From positions 496,001-560,000 of the forward strand of contig NZ_CP026116.1 in the NCBI RefSeq assembly GCF_004101845.1: DNA of 64,000 nt, written 5' to 3'. Under the pieces are notes generated by a model. That model had not been told where the DNA came from. It did not search any database and saw nothing but the letters and a program-made list of their open reading frames with translations. The stretch is from Latilactobacillus curvatus JCM 1096 = DSM 20019 (GTDB taxonomy: Bacteria > Bacillota > Bacilli > Lactobacillales > Lactobacillaceae). The number at the start of each line of letters is the position of its first letter. Within the stretch, counting starts at the first letter, position 1. A program made the position numbers and the translations under genes. This document shows, piece by piece, positions 1 to 12,054 of this stretch.

Positions 1-536
1 CCAACGGTAAAGACTACGCCACCACTGACTAACAGCCAAAAACCAACTGGACTGAGGTTGACATAAAGGGTCTTACCAGCTAATAAACATAACCACCCCA
101 TCACAACGTAAATCGTTGTTTCAATCTTTTGGTACCGACCGTGGCTCAAAATGTGCGTTATAATACCGGCAATCGCTAGTGTCCAGATTGCAATCAGTAA
201 GCTAATTCCTGTTGCATGGCCAATAAAAATCAAACAATATGGCGTGTAGGTACCAGCAATCAGCAAGAAAATATTGCTATGGTCGAATATTTGAAACACG
301 CGCTTGGCCTTGGTAAATGCTAAGCAGTGAAATAAAGTCGAAGCGAGATACAGTAGCAGTAATGTGGCGCCATACACTGCTAGACTAGCAATCGCGACTG
401 GTGAGAGTGTTTTATGAATGCTTTTGACCAGGAGCATGATGACTAACGTTAAACTACCGAAAAAACCAATCCCGTGGGTAATGGCATTCCATATTTCATA
501 AATCAGTTGTTGTCGTTTAATCGTGGAAAGTTGCAT
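1..536 (-). CDS. trhA: Hemolysin III / TrhA (PAQR-like) family membrane protein, partial
   Basis: The reading frame is open from an ATG at 536 to the left edge, so the C-terminus is missing. The translation starts MQLSTIKRQQ and is strongly hydrophobic with several membrane segments. It carries the family signatures: a THGIG histidine near residue 21, a later STLFHC serine/histidine motif, and DHSNIFLLIAGTYTP. Family members are integral membrane proteins of the YqfA/hemolysin III type. Their activity is poorly settled, and real haemolysis should not be assumed. AGAGGCG precedes the start by a suitable distance, and a strong promoter lies just upstream. The family call is firm; the function is not. 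Confidence 0.88.
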   Translation of the reverse strand, partial: MQLSTIKRQQLIYEIWNAITHGIGFFGSLTLVIMLLVKSIHKTLSPVAIASLAVYGATLLLLYLASTLFHCLAFTKAKRVFQIFDHSNIFLLIAGTYTPYCLIFIGHATGISLLIAIWTLAIAGIITHILSHGRYQKIETTIYVVMGWLCLLAGKTLYVNLSPVGFWLLVSGGVVFTV

Positions 537-568
537 GGTTCTCGCCTCTTTTTCTCTATTTGCCGAGT

Positions 569-598
569 ATTATAGCGCGAATGTAGATTATAAGTCAA
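569..598 (-). promoter_or_regulatory. Promoter of the trhA-like gene
   Basis: On the minus strand a TTGACT -35 box (593-598) and a perfect TATAAT -10 box (569-574) are separated by 18 bases. The start codon lies 33 bases beyond the -10. It is back to back with the promoter of the DUF1836 gene, so the two genes are divergent. Confidence 0.75.
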
Positions 599-625
599 TA
601 GATAATAGAATTCGATTCTATGTTA

Positions 626-654
626 GTGACAAATGATAATTGCTATGGCATAAT
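626..654 (+). promoter_or_regulatory. Promoter of the DUF1836 gene
   Basis: GTGACA (626-631) and CATAAT (649-654) are spaced by exactly 17 bases. Each matches the sigma-A consensus at five of six positions. Transcription would begin near 661. This excludes a TTG start at 640 and decides the start of the downstream gene. Confidence 0.65.
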
Positions 655-690
655 AAATATACTATCAACAGATTGGTGGCGTTAATCAGT

Positions 691-1209
691 ATGCAATCAC
701 AAGAATTTGAAAAATGGTTGGGTGACTTTCAACAATTGCGGTTACCATTATGGTCTGAATTTCCAGATTTAGACCTCTATATGGACCAAGTCATTAGTGA
801 GGTCAATAAACGACTGAGTCCTTTGTTGGACGTTAAAATAACGAAAACAATGATTAATAGCTATGTCAAAATGGCGATTATTGAACGACCGGAAAAGAAA
901 CGCTATAATCGGGATCATTTAGCCGAATTGATTGTGGTCAGCATTATGAAATTAGTCTTCCCGCTCGATGTCATTAAACAAGGGATTTCGCAATCGTTGG
1001 CAAACGACACCGCTGGTAAGGCATATGATCAGTTTGTGCGGTTATTTAATGCCGAAATTGCGAATATTAACGCGCAATCAACGGTTAATGAATTCAATTT
1101 AAACGAGGAACCGCTCAACATTGTTCAAAAAGTAGCCGTTAAATCCGTTATTTATAAGCTAATTGGGACGAAGTTGGTTACCTTAGAAGAACCCGTTTCT
1201 ATCTTATAA
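691..1209 (+). CDS. DUF1836 domain-containing protein (putative HTH regulator)
   Basis: The 172-residue soluble protein starts MQSQEFEKWL. It matches the DUF1836 family of small Firmicutes proteins, which have an N-terminal region resembling a MerR-like winged helix (the stretch ITKTMINSYVKMAII and following). Its target is unknown. The frame can be extended upstream to a TTG at 640, but the promoter -10 box ends at 654, so ATG 691 is the first usable start. A GGTGG lies about 12 bases before it. A terminator shared with degV follows directly. It could be a general regulator; nothing here shows what it controls. Confidence 0.75.
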   Translation: MQSQEFEKWLGDFQQLRLPLWSEFPDLDLYMDQVISEVNKRLSPLLDVKITKTMINSYVKMAIIERPEKKRYNRDHLAELIVVSIMKLVFPLDVIKQGISQSLANDTAGKAYDQFVRLFNAEIANINAQSTVNEFNLNEEPLNIVQKVAVKSVIYKLIGTKLVTLEEPVSIL

Positions 1210-1214
1210 GTCAC

Positions 1215-1249
1215 AAAAAAAGCCTGTCGAATTGTTCGACAGGCTTTTA
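1215..1249. terminator. Bidirectional terminator between the DUF1836 gene and degV
   Basis: The 11-bp stem AGCCTGTCGAA / TTCGACAGGCT (1221-1245) has a 3-base loop. It is flanked by an A-run on the left and a T-run on the right, so it can end transcription from both convergent genes. Confidence 0.9.
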
Positions 1250-1251
1250 AA

Positions 1252-2121
1252 TTAGGCTTTATCAAAATCTTTAATCCAAGCAAGTGCAATGGCTTTTTCA
1301 CCAAGATGGGTCCCGATAACTGGGCCAAAGTAGCTGATATCAATTGGTAAGTCTGGATAGTTTGCTTGAAGCTTATCACGCCATGCAATCGCTGCTGGTT
1401 CATCGTTAGCGTGAATGATTAGTGCGCGTAATGGATAGTCAACACGTTCGGCTGTTTCAGCAAAAATTTGTTCAGCGCGGGCGTAAGCCTTCTTCAATGA
1501 ACGAACCTTCTCAAATGCCGTAATTTTGTTAGTGTCAGCGTCAAACGTTAAAAGCGGTTTAATCTTCAACATGCTACCAATAAAAGCAGATGCGTTTGAT
1601 AAACGACCACCACGCACTAAGTTTTGTAAGTCGTTAACAATGAAACATTCATCCATTGTGCTTTTTAGATCGTCAAGGCGTGCGATAATCTGGTCGACGG
1701 TCACTTCTGGGTCGCGTGCCATTCTGGCCGCTTCCATTGCTAAGTAGCCCATTAACATCACAGTAATCCCTGAATCGTATGGGACAACCTGGATGTTATC
1801 GATGGTGCTTGCCGCATTTTTCAATGTCGTGACAAACCCAGAGATGGTACTAGCAAGGTGGATGCTGATGACAGCATCATACCCTTCGTTGCCGAGGTCT
1901 TCGTATAGTTTTAACATTTCACCCAGTGGTGGTTGTGATGTACTGGGGAATGTTTCGGATGTTTTTAATTTTTGATAGAACTCTTCAGTGGTTATATCAA
2001 CGCCTTCATCATAGACCTGGCCATCAAGGATAACCGGAATAGGTACGACGAAGAGATGATGGTCTTTCACTTGCTGTTCTGTGAGATAAGCGGTACTATC
2101 AGTGACTACAGCAATTTTCAT
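1252..2121 (-). CDS. DegV family fatty-acid-binding protein
   Basis: The 289-residue soluble protein begins MKIAVVTDST, the usual DegV start. It has the conserved TDST loop near residue 8, the FPSTSQPP segment near residue 58, SIHLASTISGF, and a C-terminal GTHLGEKAIALAW. DegV/FakB proteins hold one fatty acid, and in other Firmicutes some present exogenous fatty acids to the FakA kinase. No fakA is seen in this window. An AGGTG ribosome-binding sequence precedes the ATG. It is a monocistronic gene ended by the shared terminator. The family is certain; the role as a FakB partner is inference. Confidence 0.92.
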   Translation of the reverse strand: MKIAVVTDSTAYLTEQQVKDHHLFVVPIPVILDGQVYDEGVDITTEEFYQKLKTSETFPSTSQPPLGEMLKLYEDLGNEGYDAVISIHLASTISGFVTTLKNAASTIDNIQVVPYDSGITVMLMGYLAMEAARMARDPEVTVDQIIARLDDLKSTMDECFIVNDLQNLVRGGRLSNASAFIGSMLKIKPLLTFDADTNKITAFEKVRSLKKAYARAEQIFAETAERVDYPLRALIIHANDEPAAIAWRDKLQANYPDLPIDISYFGPVIGTHLGEKAIALAWIKDFDKA

Positions 2122-2220
2122 GGTGACACCTACTTTTTTATTATTCGGTAATAACTATATCATAAATGGTAGGTTAATTCCCCTAAAAATGCCGATTTTC
2201 CGAAAAATGTATAGGGCGTC

Positions 2221-2643
2221 TCATTTTAATGGTCGATTAAAGCTTTGATAATAACGGTTCAGTAGGATTTTTAAAAGTTGCTGTTCATCGGTACTCCAGT
2301 TTTGTTGAATGTGATTTTCAAGTTCAGTTTGAAGTTGTTGCAACGTACTTAATGCCGTTTTGGCGGTCGGTGTTAATGCGTAAACGCGTTGGCGCGGATC
2401 AGCCCCGGTCACTTTTGTTAACAGCCCTTCTTGAGCCATCGTATTTAACTGCCGACTGAGTGTCGATGCATCGAGTTTGGTTAACGTGGTTAATTCTGCG
2501 TGCGAAATGCGTTCTTGATCGGGTTCAATGGCCATTAGAATATTGACTTGGGCTAACTTCAAGTTGAGTCGTAGCGCCCAGTGTTTCTTTTGTTCTTGAT
2601 ACAATAGATTCAGTTGATTAAACGTTGCTAAGGTTGAGCGCAC
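2221..2643 (-). CDS. MarR family transcriptional regulator
   Basis: This is a 140-residue winged-helix regulator. The helix-turn-helix and wing are seen in ISHAELTTLTKLDASTLSRQL followed by a basic DPRQRVYALT wing. A longer frame runs upstream, but the GTG at 2643 (VRSTLATF) is preceded by a strong AAAGGGGGA ribosome-binding site, and the extension would cover the promoter. The -10 box (TATAAT) lies inside one of two copies of a TTGTATnATACAA palindrome, which fits autorepression. Regulated partner genes are not evident. It is divergent from rqcH, which may be read from the same intergenic region. Confidence 0.88.
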   Translation of the reverse strand: MRSTLATFNQLNLLYQEQKKHWALRLNLKLAQVNILMAIEPDQERISHAELTTLTKLDASTLSRQLNTMAQEGLLTKVTGADPRQRVYALTPTAKTALSTLQQLQTELENHIQQNWSTDEQQLLKILLNRYYQSFNRPLK

Positions 2644-2660
2644 GGTAAATCCCCCTTTAA

Positions 2661-2715
2661 TTGTATAAAGCAATTTGATAATTGTATTATACAATAGTCG
2701 TGTTAGCGATTGCAA
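2661..2715 (-). promoter_or_regulatory. Promoter and twin operator of the MarR gene
   Basis: The minus-strand promoter is TTGCAA (2710-2715), 18 bases, TATAAT (2686-2691). The -10 box is embedded in the near-perfect palindrome TTGTATTATACAA (2682-2694). A second, degenerate copy, TTGTATAAAGCAA, lies at 2661-2673, 21 bases away (two helical turns). This arrangement is typical of a MarR autorepression operator. Confidence 0.7.
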
Positions 2716-2728
2716 ACAACTAATTTCT

Positions 2729-2757
2729 TTGAGGTTCCACTGCAAAACCGTTACAAT
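2729..2757 (+). promoter_or_regulatory. Promoter of rqcH
   Basis: TTGAGG (2729-2734) and TACAAT (2752-2757) are separated by exactly 17 bases, 37 bases before the rqcH start codon. Confidence 0.6.
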
Positions 2758-2794
2758 AAGTAAGACAATTCAATTATAGAGAGTGTGAGTAATA

Positions 2795-4510
2795 ATGACC
2801 TTTGATGGTTTAATGACCCACGCCGTTGTAAATGAGCTAAATACAACTTTAGCAGACGGCAAAATTACGAAAATTCAACAACCTTATCCAAACGAAGTAA
2901 TCTTAACGATTCGGGCAAATCGTAAGACCTATCCCCTTCTCCTATCAGCCCACCCATCTTATGCGCGAGTGCAAGTGACGCGGGTGCCTTATGCAAACCC
3001 CGCAACGCCACCGAACTTCGCGATGTCTTTACGGAAGTATTTAGATGGCGCCATTTTAGAAAACATCAAGCAAATTGAAAGTGATCGGATTCTAAGATTC
3101 ACATTTAAATCACGGAATGAACTGGGGGACTTACAACAACTATGCTTAATCGTTGAATTGATGGGCCGCCATAGTAATGTGATTTTGATTAATCAAGCGA
3201 CCAATAAGATTCTAGATTTAATCCGGCACGTCGGTGTTTCGCAAAACCGTTATCGGTTCTTAATGCCTGGTGCCGATTATGTTAGTCCACCGGCTGCAAC
3301 CGGGGTTGATGGTTTTACGACTGATTTAAAGACGCTTGATTGGTTAAGTTATTATAACGAAGCTGCTGATGAACAAGTCAAATGGTTACAACAACACTTC
3401 CAAGGGATGAGTCGTGAAAGTGCCGTTGAACTACAAACCCGTTTAATGGATCATGACAATTATTTGGCGGTTGTGACTGATTTCTTCAAGCAATTCGACC
3501 AAGTGACACCAACGTTAACAGTTGGTGAAAAGAAGTCGTGGTTCACGGCCTTCCCATATGAGAGCCTGACAGGGACACTGAGCCATTTTGACACGTTGAG
3601 TGAGCTGTTAGACCAATATTACTTACACAAGGCGCAGCGTGACCGAGTGCAGCAACAAGGTGGTGCGCTCATCCACTTCATCCGCAACGAGATTCAAAAG
3701 GATGAAAAGAAACTGAAAAAACTACAAAAAACGTTAAAAGCAGCCGACAGTGCTGATGATTACCGGATTAAGGGTGAAATTTTGACCACCTATTTGCGGG
3801 AAGTCGAACGTGGCATGACTGAAGTCACGTTGCCCAATTTCTACGACAATAACGAACCGCTTAAGATTACCTTGTCGAACCAGATTAGCCCTTCAAAAAA
3901 TGCGCAGAAGTATTTCTCGAAATATCAGAAGCTCCGGAATTCAATTGCCTACGTCAATGAACAAATGGCAAAGACCGAAGCAGAACTTGCCTACTTCAAC
4001 ACGATTATGGCGCAAATTGAAATTGCTGAACCCAAAGATTTAGAGGATATCAAAGCTGAATTACAGGCTGAAGGTTATTTAAAGGCTAAGAAAACCGGTG
4101 CCAAGAAGCAGAAACGTTACAAGATTAGTGAACCTGAAGTTTTCTATGCGAGTGATGGTACCCGGATTTTCGTTGGCAAGAATAACTATCAAAATGATCA
4201 ATTAACCTTGAAAAAAGCCCATAAAACTGATATCTGGTTGCATGTGAAGAACATTCCCGGGTCTCATGTGATTATTGATAGCCCAGATCCATCAGAAGAT
4301 ACGCTTCAAGAAGCCGGCAACTTAGCGGCCTACTTCTCGAAGGCGCGCTTATCAGCGGCCGTGCCAGTTGATTATATTCAGGTTAAGAAGATTAAAAAAC
4401 CGAACGGTGCGCGACCAGGGTTTGTGATTTACGAAGGGCAACAAACACTTTATACGACACCAGACGAGCAACTCGTTCAAAAGCTACGTAACAAACCTGT
4501 GCAAGACTAA
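2795..4510 (+). CDS. rqcH: RqcH, ribosome quality-control NFACT protein (annotated FbpA in many lactobacilli)
   Basis: The 571-residue protein has the NFACT architecture: NFACT-N with helix-hairpin-helix (about 1-270), a charged coiled-coil middle (about 285-420), and NFACT-R (about 440-560, including WLHVKNIPGSHVII). The adjacent Asp-Arg pair at residues 97-98, which in Bacillus RqcH is needed for Ala-tRNA use in C-terminal alanine tailing, is present (ESDR). The family binds stalled 50S subunits carrying peptidyl-tRNA and extends the nascent chain with alanine for proteolysis. Older fibronectin-binding annotations refer to the same family. The start is ATG 2795 with GAGAG upstream. It is a single gene with its own promoter and terminator. 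Confidence 0.93.
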   Translation: MTFDGLMTHAVVNELNTTLADGKITKIQQPYPNEVILTIRANRKTYPLLLSAHPSYARVQVTRVPYANPATPPNFAMSLRKYLDGAILENIKQIESDRILRFTFKSRNELGDLQQLCLIVELMGRHSNVILINQATNKILDLIRHVGVSQNRYRFLMPGADYVSPPAATGVDGFTTDLKTLDWLSYYNEAADEQVKWLQQHFQGMSRESAVELQTRLMDHDNYLAVVTDFFKQFDQVTPTLTVGEKKSWFTAFPYESLTGTLSHFDTLSELLDQYYLHKAQRDRVQQQGGALIHFIRNEIQKDEKKLKKLQKTLKAADSADDYRIKGEILTTYLREVERGMTEVTLPNFYDNNEPLKITLSNQISPSKNAQKYFSKYQKLRNSIAYVNEQMAKTEAELAYFNTIMAQIEIAEPKDLEDIKAELQAEGYLKAKKTGAKKQKRYKISEPEVFYASDGTRIFVGKNNYQNDQLTLKKAHKTDIWLHVKNIPGSHVIIDSPDPSEDTLQEAGNLAAYFSKARLSAAVPVDYIQVKKIKKPNGARPGFVIYEGQQTLYTTPDEQLVQKLRNKPVQD

Positions 4511-4514
4511 TAAA

Positions 4515-4552
4515 AAGCGTTACTCCAAAGTGAATTGGGGTAACGCTTCTTT
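4515..4552 (+). terminator. rqcH terminator
   Basis: The 14-bp stem AAGCGTTACTCCAA / TTGGGGTAACGCTT (4515-4528 / 4535-4548, one T-G pair) is followed by TCTTTGATT. The A-rich left flank may also let it serve the convergent pyr operon. Confidence 0.8.
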
Positions 4553-4578
4553 GATTGGTGCGGCTGATGGCACACGAT

Positions 4579-4617
4579 AAACGTGTTCTGCAAGCCATTA
4601 CTTTCCGGTTAACACTC
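4579..4617 (-). repeat. Mini copy of the 3'-end hairpin repeat, after pyrE
   Basis: Read on the minus strand, this roughly 40-base stretch starts GAGTGTTAACCGGAAAG four bases after the pyrE stop and ends AACACGTTT. These are the same termini as the roughly 115-bp hairpin repeats at 12055, 17994, 25471, 25594, 50040 and 50163. The inner part is missing. The segment TTAACCGGAAA is also found in the asnS copy. Confidence 0.55.
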
Positions 4618-4621
4618 TATT

Positions 4622-5256
4622 CTAATGGGCGTCTGACCATGCTTGTGGGTCTTGGCGCCATTCATTGAGTGATGTAGCTTGTTCTGGAGTTAAGTTATCA
4701 GCGGCTTCTTCGACCGCTAATAAGGCGGAGAAATTCGATAAGGTCGTTAGTGGTAAGTTAGCAGTTGCGAAATTCTGTTGGCCGGCTGCTAGTTCGTATG
4801 AAAAGATGCCAAAAATACCAAGGACTTCTGCGCCCTCTTTTTGAGCGGCGGCCGCTGCTTGTAAGACACTCCCGCCGGTTGAAATTAAATCGTCAATGAG
4901 GACTAATTTTTGACCGGCTTTAAACGGTCCTTCGATTTGACGGCCTTGACCGTGATCTTTCGGTTTCGACCGAATGTAAACCATCGGTAAGTCGAGTTCG
5001 GCTGCGACCCATGCAGCATGGGGAATCCCCGCGGTTGCTGTTCCGCCGATGACTTCAACGTCTGGGAATTGCGCTTTGATTGCCGCAGCTAAGTTGCTGG
5101 CAATGAGCTTGCGGACTTTGGGATAACCAATCGTTAAACGGTTATCGCAATAGATGGGACTTCTTAGCCCACTCGCCCAAGTAAAAGGGTTGTTAGGACT
5201 GAGACTGACGGCATGAATATCGATTAAGGCTTGTGCGACTTGGTGTGCAATTGTTG

Positions 5257-5260
<4 letters not shown>
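4622..5260 (-). CDS. pyrE: Orotate phosphoribosyltransferase
   Basis: PyrE (212 residues) transfers phosphoribose from PRPP to orotate, giving OMP in UMP synthesis. The PRPP-binding loop [12 protein letters not shown] lies at about residues 120-131, and the KPKDHGQGR catalytic flexible loop precedes it. A frame opening 15 bases further up exists, but GGGAG lies directly before ATG 5260, which overlaps the pyrF stop as ATGA. It is the last gene of the pyr operon and is followed by a mini repeat. Confidence 0.97.
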
Positions 5261-7683
<2,423 letters not shown>

Positions 7684-7712
7684 TTAGCAGACTCCTTCTG
7701 ATTTTTATGTAA

Positions 7713-7748
7713 TAAAAGAGCCTTAGGCAAAGGGCTTCAGACTCTTTT
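7713..7748 (-). terminator. Imperfect intra-operon hairpin between carB and pyrK
   Basis: On the minus strand AAAAGAG ... GCC / GGC ... CTCTTTT forms an interrupted stem with a 3-base inner and a 7-base outer helix, followed by ATTACAT. It may be a weak or partial terminator, or an mRNA processing site, that lowers expression of pyrKDFE relative to carAB. Confidence 0.4.
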
Positions 7749-7755
7749 AGTGGTT

Positions 7756-10700
7756 TTAAAGTGGTTTGGTCAGGAGCGATTGAGATTCTAGGACCGCTAA
7801 GATCGCATCAGCGGTATCCAATGAGGTCATCAATGGAATGCCGTGTTCAATGGCGGTTTGGCGAATGACGATGCTGTCTTTAGCGACTTGTGGGGCTTCG
7901 TTCAAGCCGGTTGTGTTGATGACCAGTTGAATGTGGCCGGCTTTGATTTTATCAAGTAAATCGCCGCTCGTAGCATTAATCTTGGCAACGGATTGCACTG
8001 GCACACCTGCTGCTTGGAATTCTTGACTAGTCCCAGGCGTGGCAATGATTTGATAGCCAACTTCGCGGAAGCGTTTTGCTAATTCGAGCGCTTGTGTCTT
8101 ATCTTGGTTAGTAATTGTCATTAAGACGTTCCCGTGACTTGGTAAGTGCATCCCACTAGCTTCGAACGCTTTATAGAGTGCTTTTTGCATCGTTACGTCA
8201 GTTCCCATGACTTCCCCGGTCGATTTCATTTCTGGCCCGAGTAAGCTATCAACCCGCGTGAGTTTCGAGAATGAGAAGACAGGTGCTTTAATATGAATTA
8301 GTGGGCCCGCTGGTAATAGACCGGTTGGGCTCTTTAATTCAGCTAGTGTGCTGCCTAAAATGACTTGGGTGGCCAGTTGCGCCATCGAGATGCCGGTGAC
8401 TTTACTCAAGAATGGAACGGTCCGACTAGCCCGTGGATTGACTTCAATCACGTAGACTGCTTCATTTTGGATAATGAATTGGATGTTTAACAAGCCGCGA
8501 CATTCAAGTGCTAAACAGAGCTTGGTCGTGTAAGTGATGATGGCTTGTTTTTCCGCATCCGTCAGATTTTGTGGTGGATAAACCGCCATTGAATCGCCCG
8601 AATGAACACCAGCGCGTTCGATATGTTCCATAATTCCCGGAATTAAGACATCTTTGCCGTCACAGATGGCATCGACTTCGCATTCTTTGCCCATTAAGTA
8701 GCGGTCAATTAGGACCGGTTGGTCGACTGAAACTTTAACGGCCTCTTTCATGTAATGTGTAAGGTCTTCTGCAGTATGAACGATTTCCATTGCCCGCCCG
8801 CCTAAAACGAAACTAGGTCGGATTAAGACCGGATAACCAATCTCTTCAGCAATCTTCAACGCATCTGGCGTATTGGTTGCGGTTGCCCCGACTGGTTGTG
8901 GAATGTCGAGTTCGGCGATTAATTGATCGAATTGGTCACGGTCTTCAGCGCGGTTTAAGTTCGCGACGCTTGTCCCGAGAATCTGCACACCATTTTCGGT
9001 CAGTGGTTCGGCAAGGTTGATGGCTGTTTGCCCCCCGAATTGCACAATCACCCCTTCTGGTTTTTCGAGTTCAACGACGTTGAGGACATCTTCTAGTGTC
9101 AGTGGTTCGAAGTACAATTTATCTGAAATTGAAAAGTCAGTCGAAACTGTTTCTGGATTACTGTTCATGATAATTGCTTCGTAGCCCGCCTTTTGGATGG
9201 CTTGCACACAGTGGACGGTTGCATAATCGAATTCAACCCCCTGCCCAATCCGAATTGGACCGGAACCAATCACTAAGATTGAAGGCTTTGTGCTGACAAT
9301 GCTTTCGTTTTCTTGTTCGTAAGTCGCGTAGTAATAAGGTGTTTGTGATTCGAATTCGGCTGCACAAGTATCGACCATCTTATAAACTGGCTGAATGCCA
9401 CTTTCTTGGCGCATTTGGCGGACTTGGGCAGGCATGATTTGCCAAGTTGCGGCAATTTTAGCGTCGGCAAAGCCATTTTTCTTGGCGAGTTCGAGTAATT
9501 CTAAGTCACCTTTATCGGTCCGGAGTTGTTCTTCAATTTCAACAATGTGGCTGAGTTTATCCAGGAAGAAAAGATCAATTTTTGTCAATTCACTAAGTTC
9601 TTGAATTGAATAACCGCGGCGCAATGCTTCGGCAAGGTAGAAAAGTCGGTCGTCTTGGGGATGTACAATCCGTTGGACAAGGTCGTTATCACCGACTGCC
9701 GTCAATGCTGGAATTTCGAGATGGTCAGTGCCAATTTCAAGTGAGCGAACGGCTTTGAGTAATGCTTCTTCAATGTTGCGTCCAATGGCCATCACTTCAC
9801 CGGTGGCCTTCATTTGGGTGCCGAGTTGCCGATCACCTTTGTTGAATTTATCAAATGGCCAACGGGGAATCTTCGCAACGACGTAATCGAGCATCGGTTC
9901 AAATTGCGCATAGGTTGTCCCGGTGATTGGATTATGAATTTCATCAAGTGTTAAACCGATGGCGATTTTAGCCGCCATTTTTGCAATTGGATAGCCAGTT
10001 GCTTTAGAAGCAAGGGCTGATGAACGACTCACCCGTGGATTGACTTCGATAATGTAGTAGCGGTCGCTATTAGGATCAAGGGCGAGTTGAACGTTACAGC
10101 CCCCTTCAATCTTCAAGGCGCGAATGATTTTAAGTGCGGCATCGCGCAATGTTTGGACTTCACGGTCACTTAAGGTTTGAACGGGTGCAAATACGATGGA
10201 ATCGCCAGTATGAATCCCGACTGGGTCGAAGTTTTCCATGTTGCAGACGACTAGCGCGTTGTCATTTTTGTCGCGCATGACTTCGAATTCGATTTCCTTG
10301 AAACCGGCAATACTTTGTTCAACGAGGACTTGTCCGACTGGAGATAGGCTAAGCCCGTTTTTGACAATTGTGCTCAGTTCACCGGCATTTTCGGCAATCC
10401 CGCCACCAGTGCCACCAAGGGTAAAGGCTGGACGGATAATGACCGGATATCCGTTTTCGTTAACGAATGTTTGGGCTTCAACGAGTGAATGGGCAATCGC
10501 AGATTCTGGAATCGGTTCGTTTAACTGATTCATCAAGTTTTTAAACAGTTCGCGGTCTTCAGCTTGATCAATCGCGCTGAGCTTGGTACCGAGCAATTCA
10601 ATGTTCAGCTCGGCGAGAATCCCGTTGTTTGCCAGTTCCAAAGCCATATTTAAGCCGGTTTGGCCGCCGAGGGTTGGTAAGATGGCATCTGGGAGTTCTT

Positions 10701-10938
10701 TGCGTAGAATTTGCGTGACAAAGTCAATCGTGATCGGTTCGATATAAACCGTATCAGCAACGGCTTTATCAGTCATGATTGTCGCAGGATTTGAGTTAAT
10801 TAAAACGACTTGGTAGCCTTCTTCTTTAAGCGCTAAGCAGGCTTGAGTGCCTGAGTAATCAAACTCGGCGGCTTGACCAATTACGATTGGGCCAGAGCCA
10901 ATCACTAAAATTTTATGAATATCGGTACGTTTTGGCAT
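7756..10938 (-). CDS. carB: Carbamoyl-phosphate synthase large subunit (pyrimidine-specific)
   Basis: This 1060-residue enzyme has the duplicated ATP-grasp architecture: carboxyphosphate half (about 1-400), oligomerisation domain (about 400-550), carbamoyl-phosphate half (about 550-930) and C-terminal MGS-like allosteric domain (about 930-1060). Both halves begin with the nucleotide motif IGSGPI(V/R)IGQ. It makes carbamoyl phosphate from bicarbonate, ATP and the ammonia released by CarA. ATG 10938 is preferred over the GTG at 10941 because AAGGGGATTT is better spaced from it. The gene follows carA by 18 bases. Location in the pyr operon implies control by pyrimidines. Confidence 0.97.
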   Translation of the reverse strand: MPKRTDIHKILVIGSGPIVIGQAAEFDYSGTQACLALKEEGYQVVLINSNPATIMTDKAVADTVYIEPITIDFVTQILRKELPDAILPTLGGQTGLNMALELANNGILAELNIELLGTKLSAIDQAEDRELFKNLMNQLNEPIPESAIAHSLVEAQTFVNENGYPVIIRPAFTLGGTGGGIAENAGELSTIVKNGLSLSPVGQVLVEQSIAGFKEIEFEVMRDKNDNALVVCNMENFDPVGIHTGDSIVFAPVQTLSDREVQTLRDAALKIIRALKIEGGCNVQLALDPNSDRYYIIEVNPRVSRSSALASKATGYPIAKMAAKIAIGLTLDEIHNPITGTTYAQFEPMLDYVVAKIPRWPFDKFNKGDRQLGTQMKATGEVMAIGRNIEEALLKAVRSLEIGTDHLEIPALTAVGDNDLVQRIVHPQDDRLFYLAEALRRGYSIQELSELTKIDLFFLDKLSHIVEIEEQLRTDKGDLELLELAKKNGFADAKIAATWQIMPAQVRQMRQESGIQPVYKMVDTCAAEFESQTPYYYATYEQENESIVSTKPSILVIGSGPIRIGQGVEFDYATVHCVQAIQKAGYEAIIMNSNPETVSTDFSISDKLYFEPLTLEDVLNVVELEKPEGVIVQFGGQTAINLAEPLTENGVQILGTSVANLNRAEDRDQFDQLIAELDIPQPVGATATNTPDALKIAEEIGYPVLIRPSFVLGGRAMEIVHTAEDLTHYMKEAVKVSVDQPVLIDRYLMGKECEVDAICDGKDVLIPGIMEHIERAGVHSGDSMAVYPPQNLTDAEKQAIITYTTKLCLALECRGLLNIQFIIQNEAVYVIEVNPRASRTVPFLSKVTGISMAQLATQVILGSTLAELKSPTGLLPAGPLIHIKAPVFSFSKLTRVDSLLGPEMKSTGEVMGTDVTMQKALYKAFEASGMHLPSHGNVLMTITNQDKTQALELAKRFREVGYQIIATPGTSQEFQAAGVPVQSVAKINATSGDLLDKIKAGHIQLVINTTGLNEAPQVAKDSIVIRQTAIEHGIPLMTSLDTADAILAVLESQSLLTKPL

Positions 10939-10956
10939 CACTAAATCCCCTTTTTA

Positions 10957-12033
10957 CTATTTTTGGCGGCGATTGAAGTCATCGATCATGTCGATAAATT
11001 CATCGAATAGATGTGCAGCGTCGTGTGGACCAGGGGCTGCGTCTGGATGGAATTGAACGGAAAAGGCCGGATATTGTCTATGACGGAGACCTTCGACTGT
11101 TTGATCGTTAATTTCAACGTGTGTAATCAGAAGGTTTTGTGGGTCGATGGAGTCGGCATCCACGGCGTACCCATGATTTTGAGATGTGAAGTCGATCCGT
11201 TTGGTGGCAACTTCTCGGACCGGATGGTTGAAACCACGGTGGCCGAACTTCATCTTGTAGGTTTTAGCCCCATTGGCGAGGGCAAAAAGTTGGTGACCGA
11301 GACAAATCCCGAAAATCGGCACTTTACCTTGAATCCCTTTGATCATTTCAATGGCTTCTGGCACATCTTCTGGATCACCAGGGCCGTTGGTTAACATGAC
11401 GCCGTCTGGATCGAGACTCAGAATTTCTTCAGCTGTTGTGTTGTATGGTAAGACAGTGATGTTACAGTCGCGTTTTGACAGTTCACGAAGGATACTATGT
11501 TTTAAGCCAAAGTCAATCACGACGATGTTCCGCCCGTTAGCAGGACTCGGATAAGGTTTGGCCGTTGAGACTTGTTGGACTTGGTTTTTTGGTAAGACCA
11601 ATGCCTTGAGTTGATCGAACGCGTGATCGTCTGCGGCATCAACGATGCTGGCTTTCATGGTCCCTTTATCGCGCAGACGGCGAGTGAGTGCCCGCGTATC
11701 GATGCCGGCAATCCCAGGAATTTTCTTTTGCTTTAAAAAGTCATCAAGACTCATATTCATCCGCCAGTTATTTGCTAGGCGTGGTGTTTCATGGACGACA
11801 ACCCCTTTACAGGTTGGTTTAATCGATTCAAAGTCGTCGCGGTTGACCCCGTAATTACCGATTAAAGGGTATGTAAAAGCGATGATTTGGCCGTTGTATG
11901 ATTGATCAGTAATGGTTTCTTGGTACCCACTCATCCCGGTGTTAAAGACGATTTCGCCTGTCGAGATAATTGGGGCGCCAAAACCGGTGCCGGGGAAGAT
12001 GGTGCCATCTTCTAAAATAAGGTAACGTTTCAT
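10957..12033 (-). CDS. carA: Carbamoyl-phosphate synthase small (glutaminase) subunit
   Basis: The 358-residue amidotransferase subunit hydrolyses glutamine and channels ammonia to CarB. It has the N-terminal CPSase_sm_chain domain ([10 protein letters not shown] to about 130) and a class I glutaminase domain with the nucleophile in FGICLGHQL and the His/Glu dyad in [14 protein letters not shown]. An AAAAGGAG site precedes the ATG. A 117-bp gap from pyrC is almost filled by a hairpin repeat, so carAB may be partly uncoupled from pyrBC. Confidence 0.97.
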   Translation of the reverse strand: MKRYLILEDGTIFPGTGFGAPIISTGEIVFNTGMSGYQETITDQSYNGQIIAFTYPLIGNYGVNRDDFESIKPTCKGVVVHETPRLANNWRMNMSLDDFLKQKKIPGIAGIDTRALTRRLRDKGTMKASIVDAADDHAFDQLKALVLPKNQVQQVSTAKPYPSPANGRNIVVIDFGLKHSILRELSKRDCNITVLPYNTTAEEILSLDPDGVMLTNGPGDPEDVPEAIEMIKGIQGKVPIFGICLGHQLFALANGAKTYKMKFGHRGFNHPVREVATKRIDFTSQNHGYAVDADSIDPQNLLITHVEINDQTVEGLRHRQYPAFSVQFHPDAAPGPHDAAHLFDEFIDMIDDFNRRQK

Positions 12034-12054
12034 CTTTTAGTTCACTCCTTTTTT

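Noticed and set aside
640-690. TTG start giving a 17-residue longer DUF1836 protein.
   Set aside because: The region includes the promoter -10 box and lies before the expected transcript start.
10238-10528. Open frames antisense to carB and other long genes.
   Set aside because: They lie wholly inside well-supported genes, lack ribosome-binding sites and have no recognisable domains.
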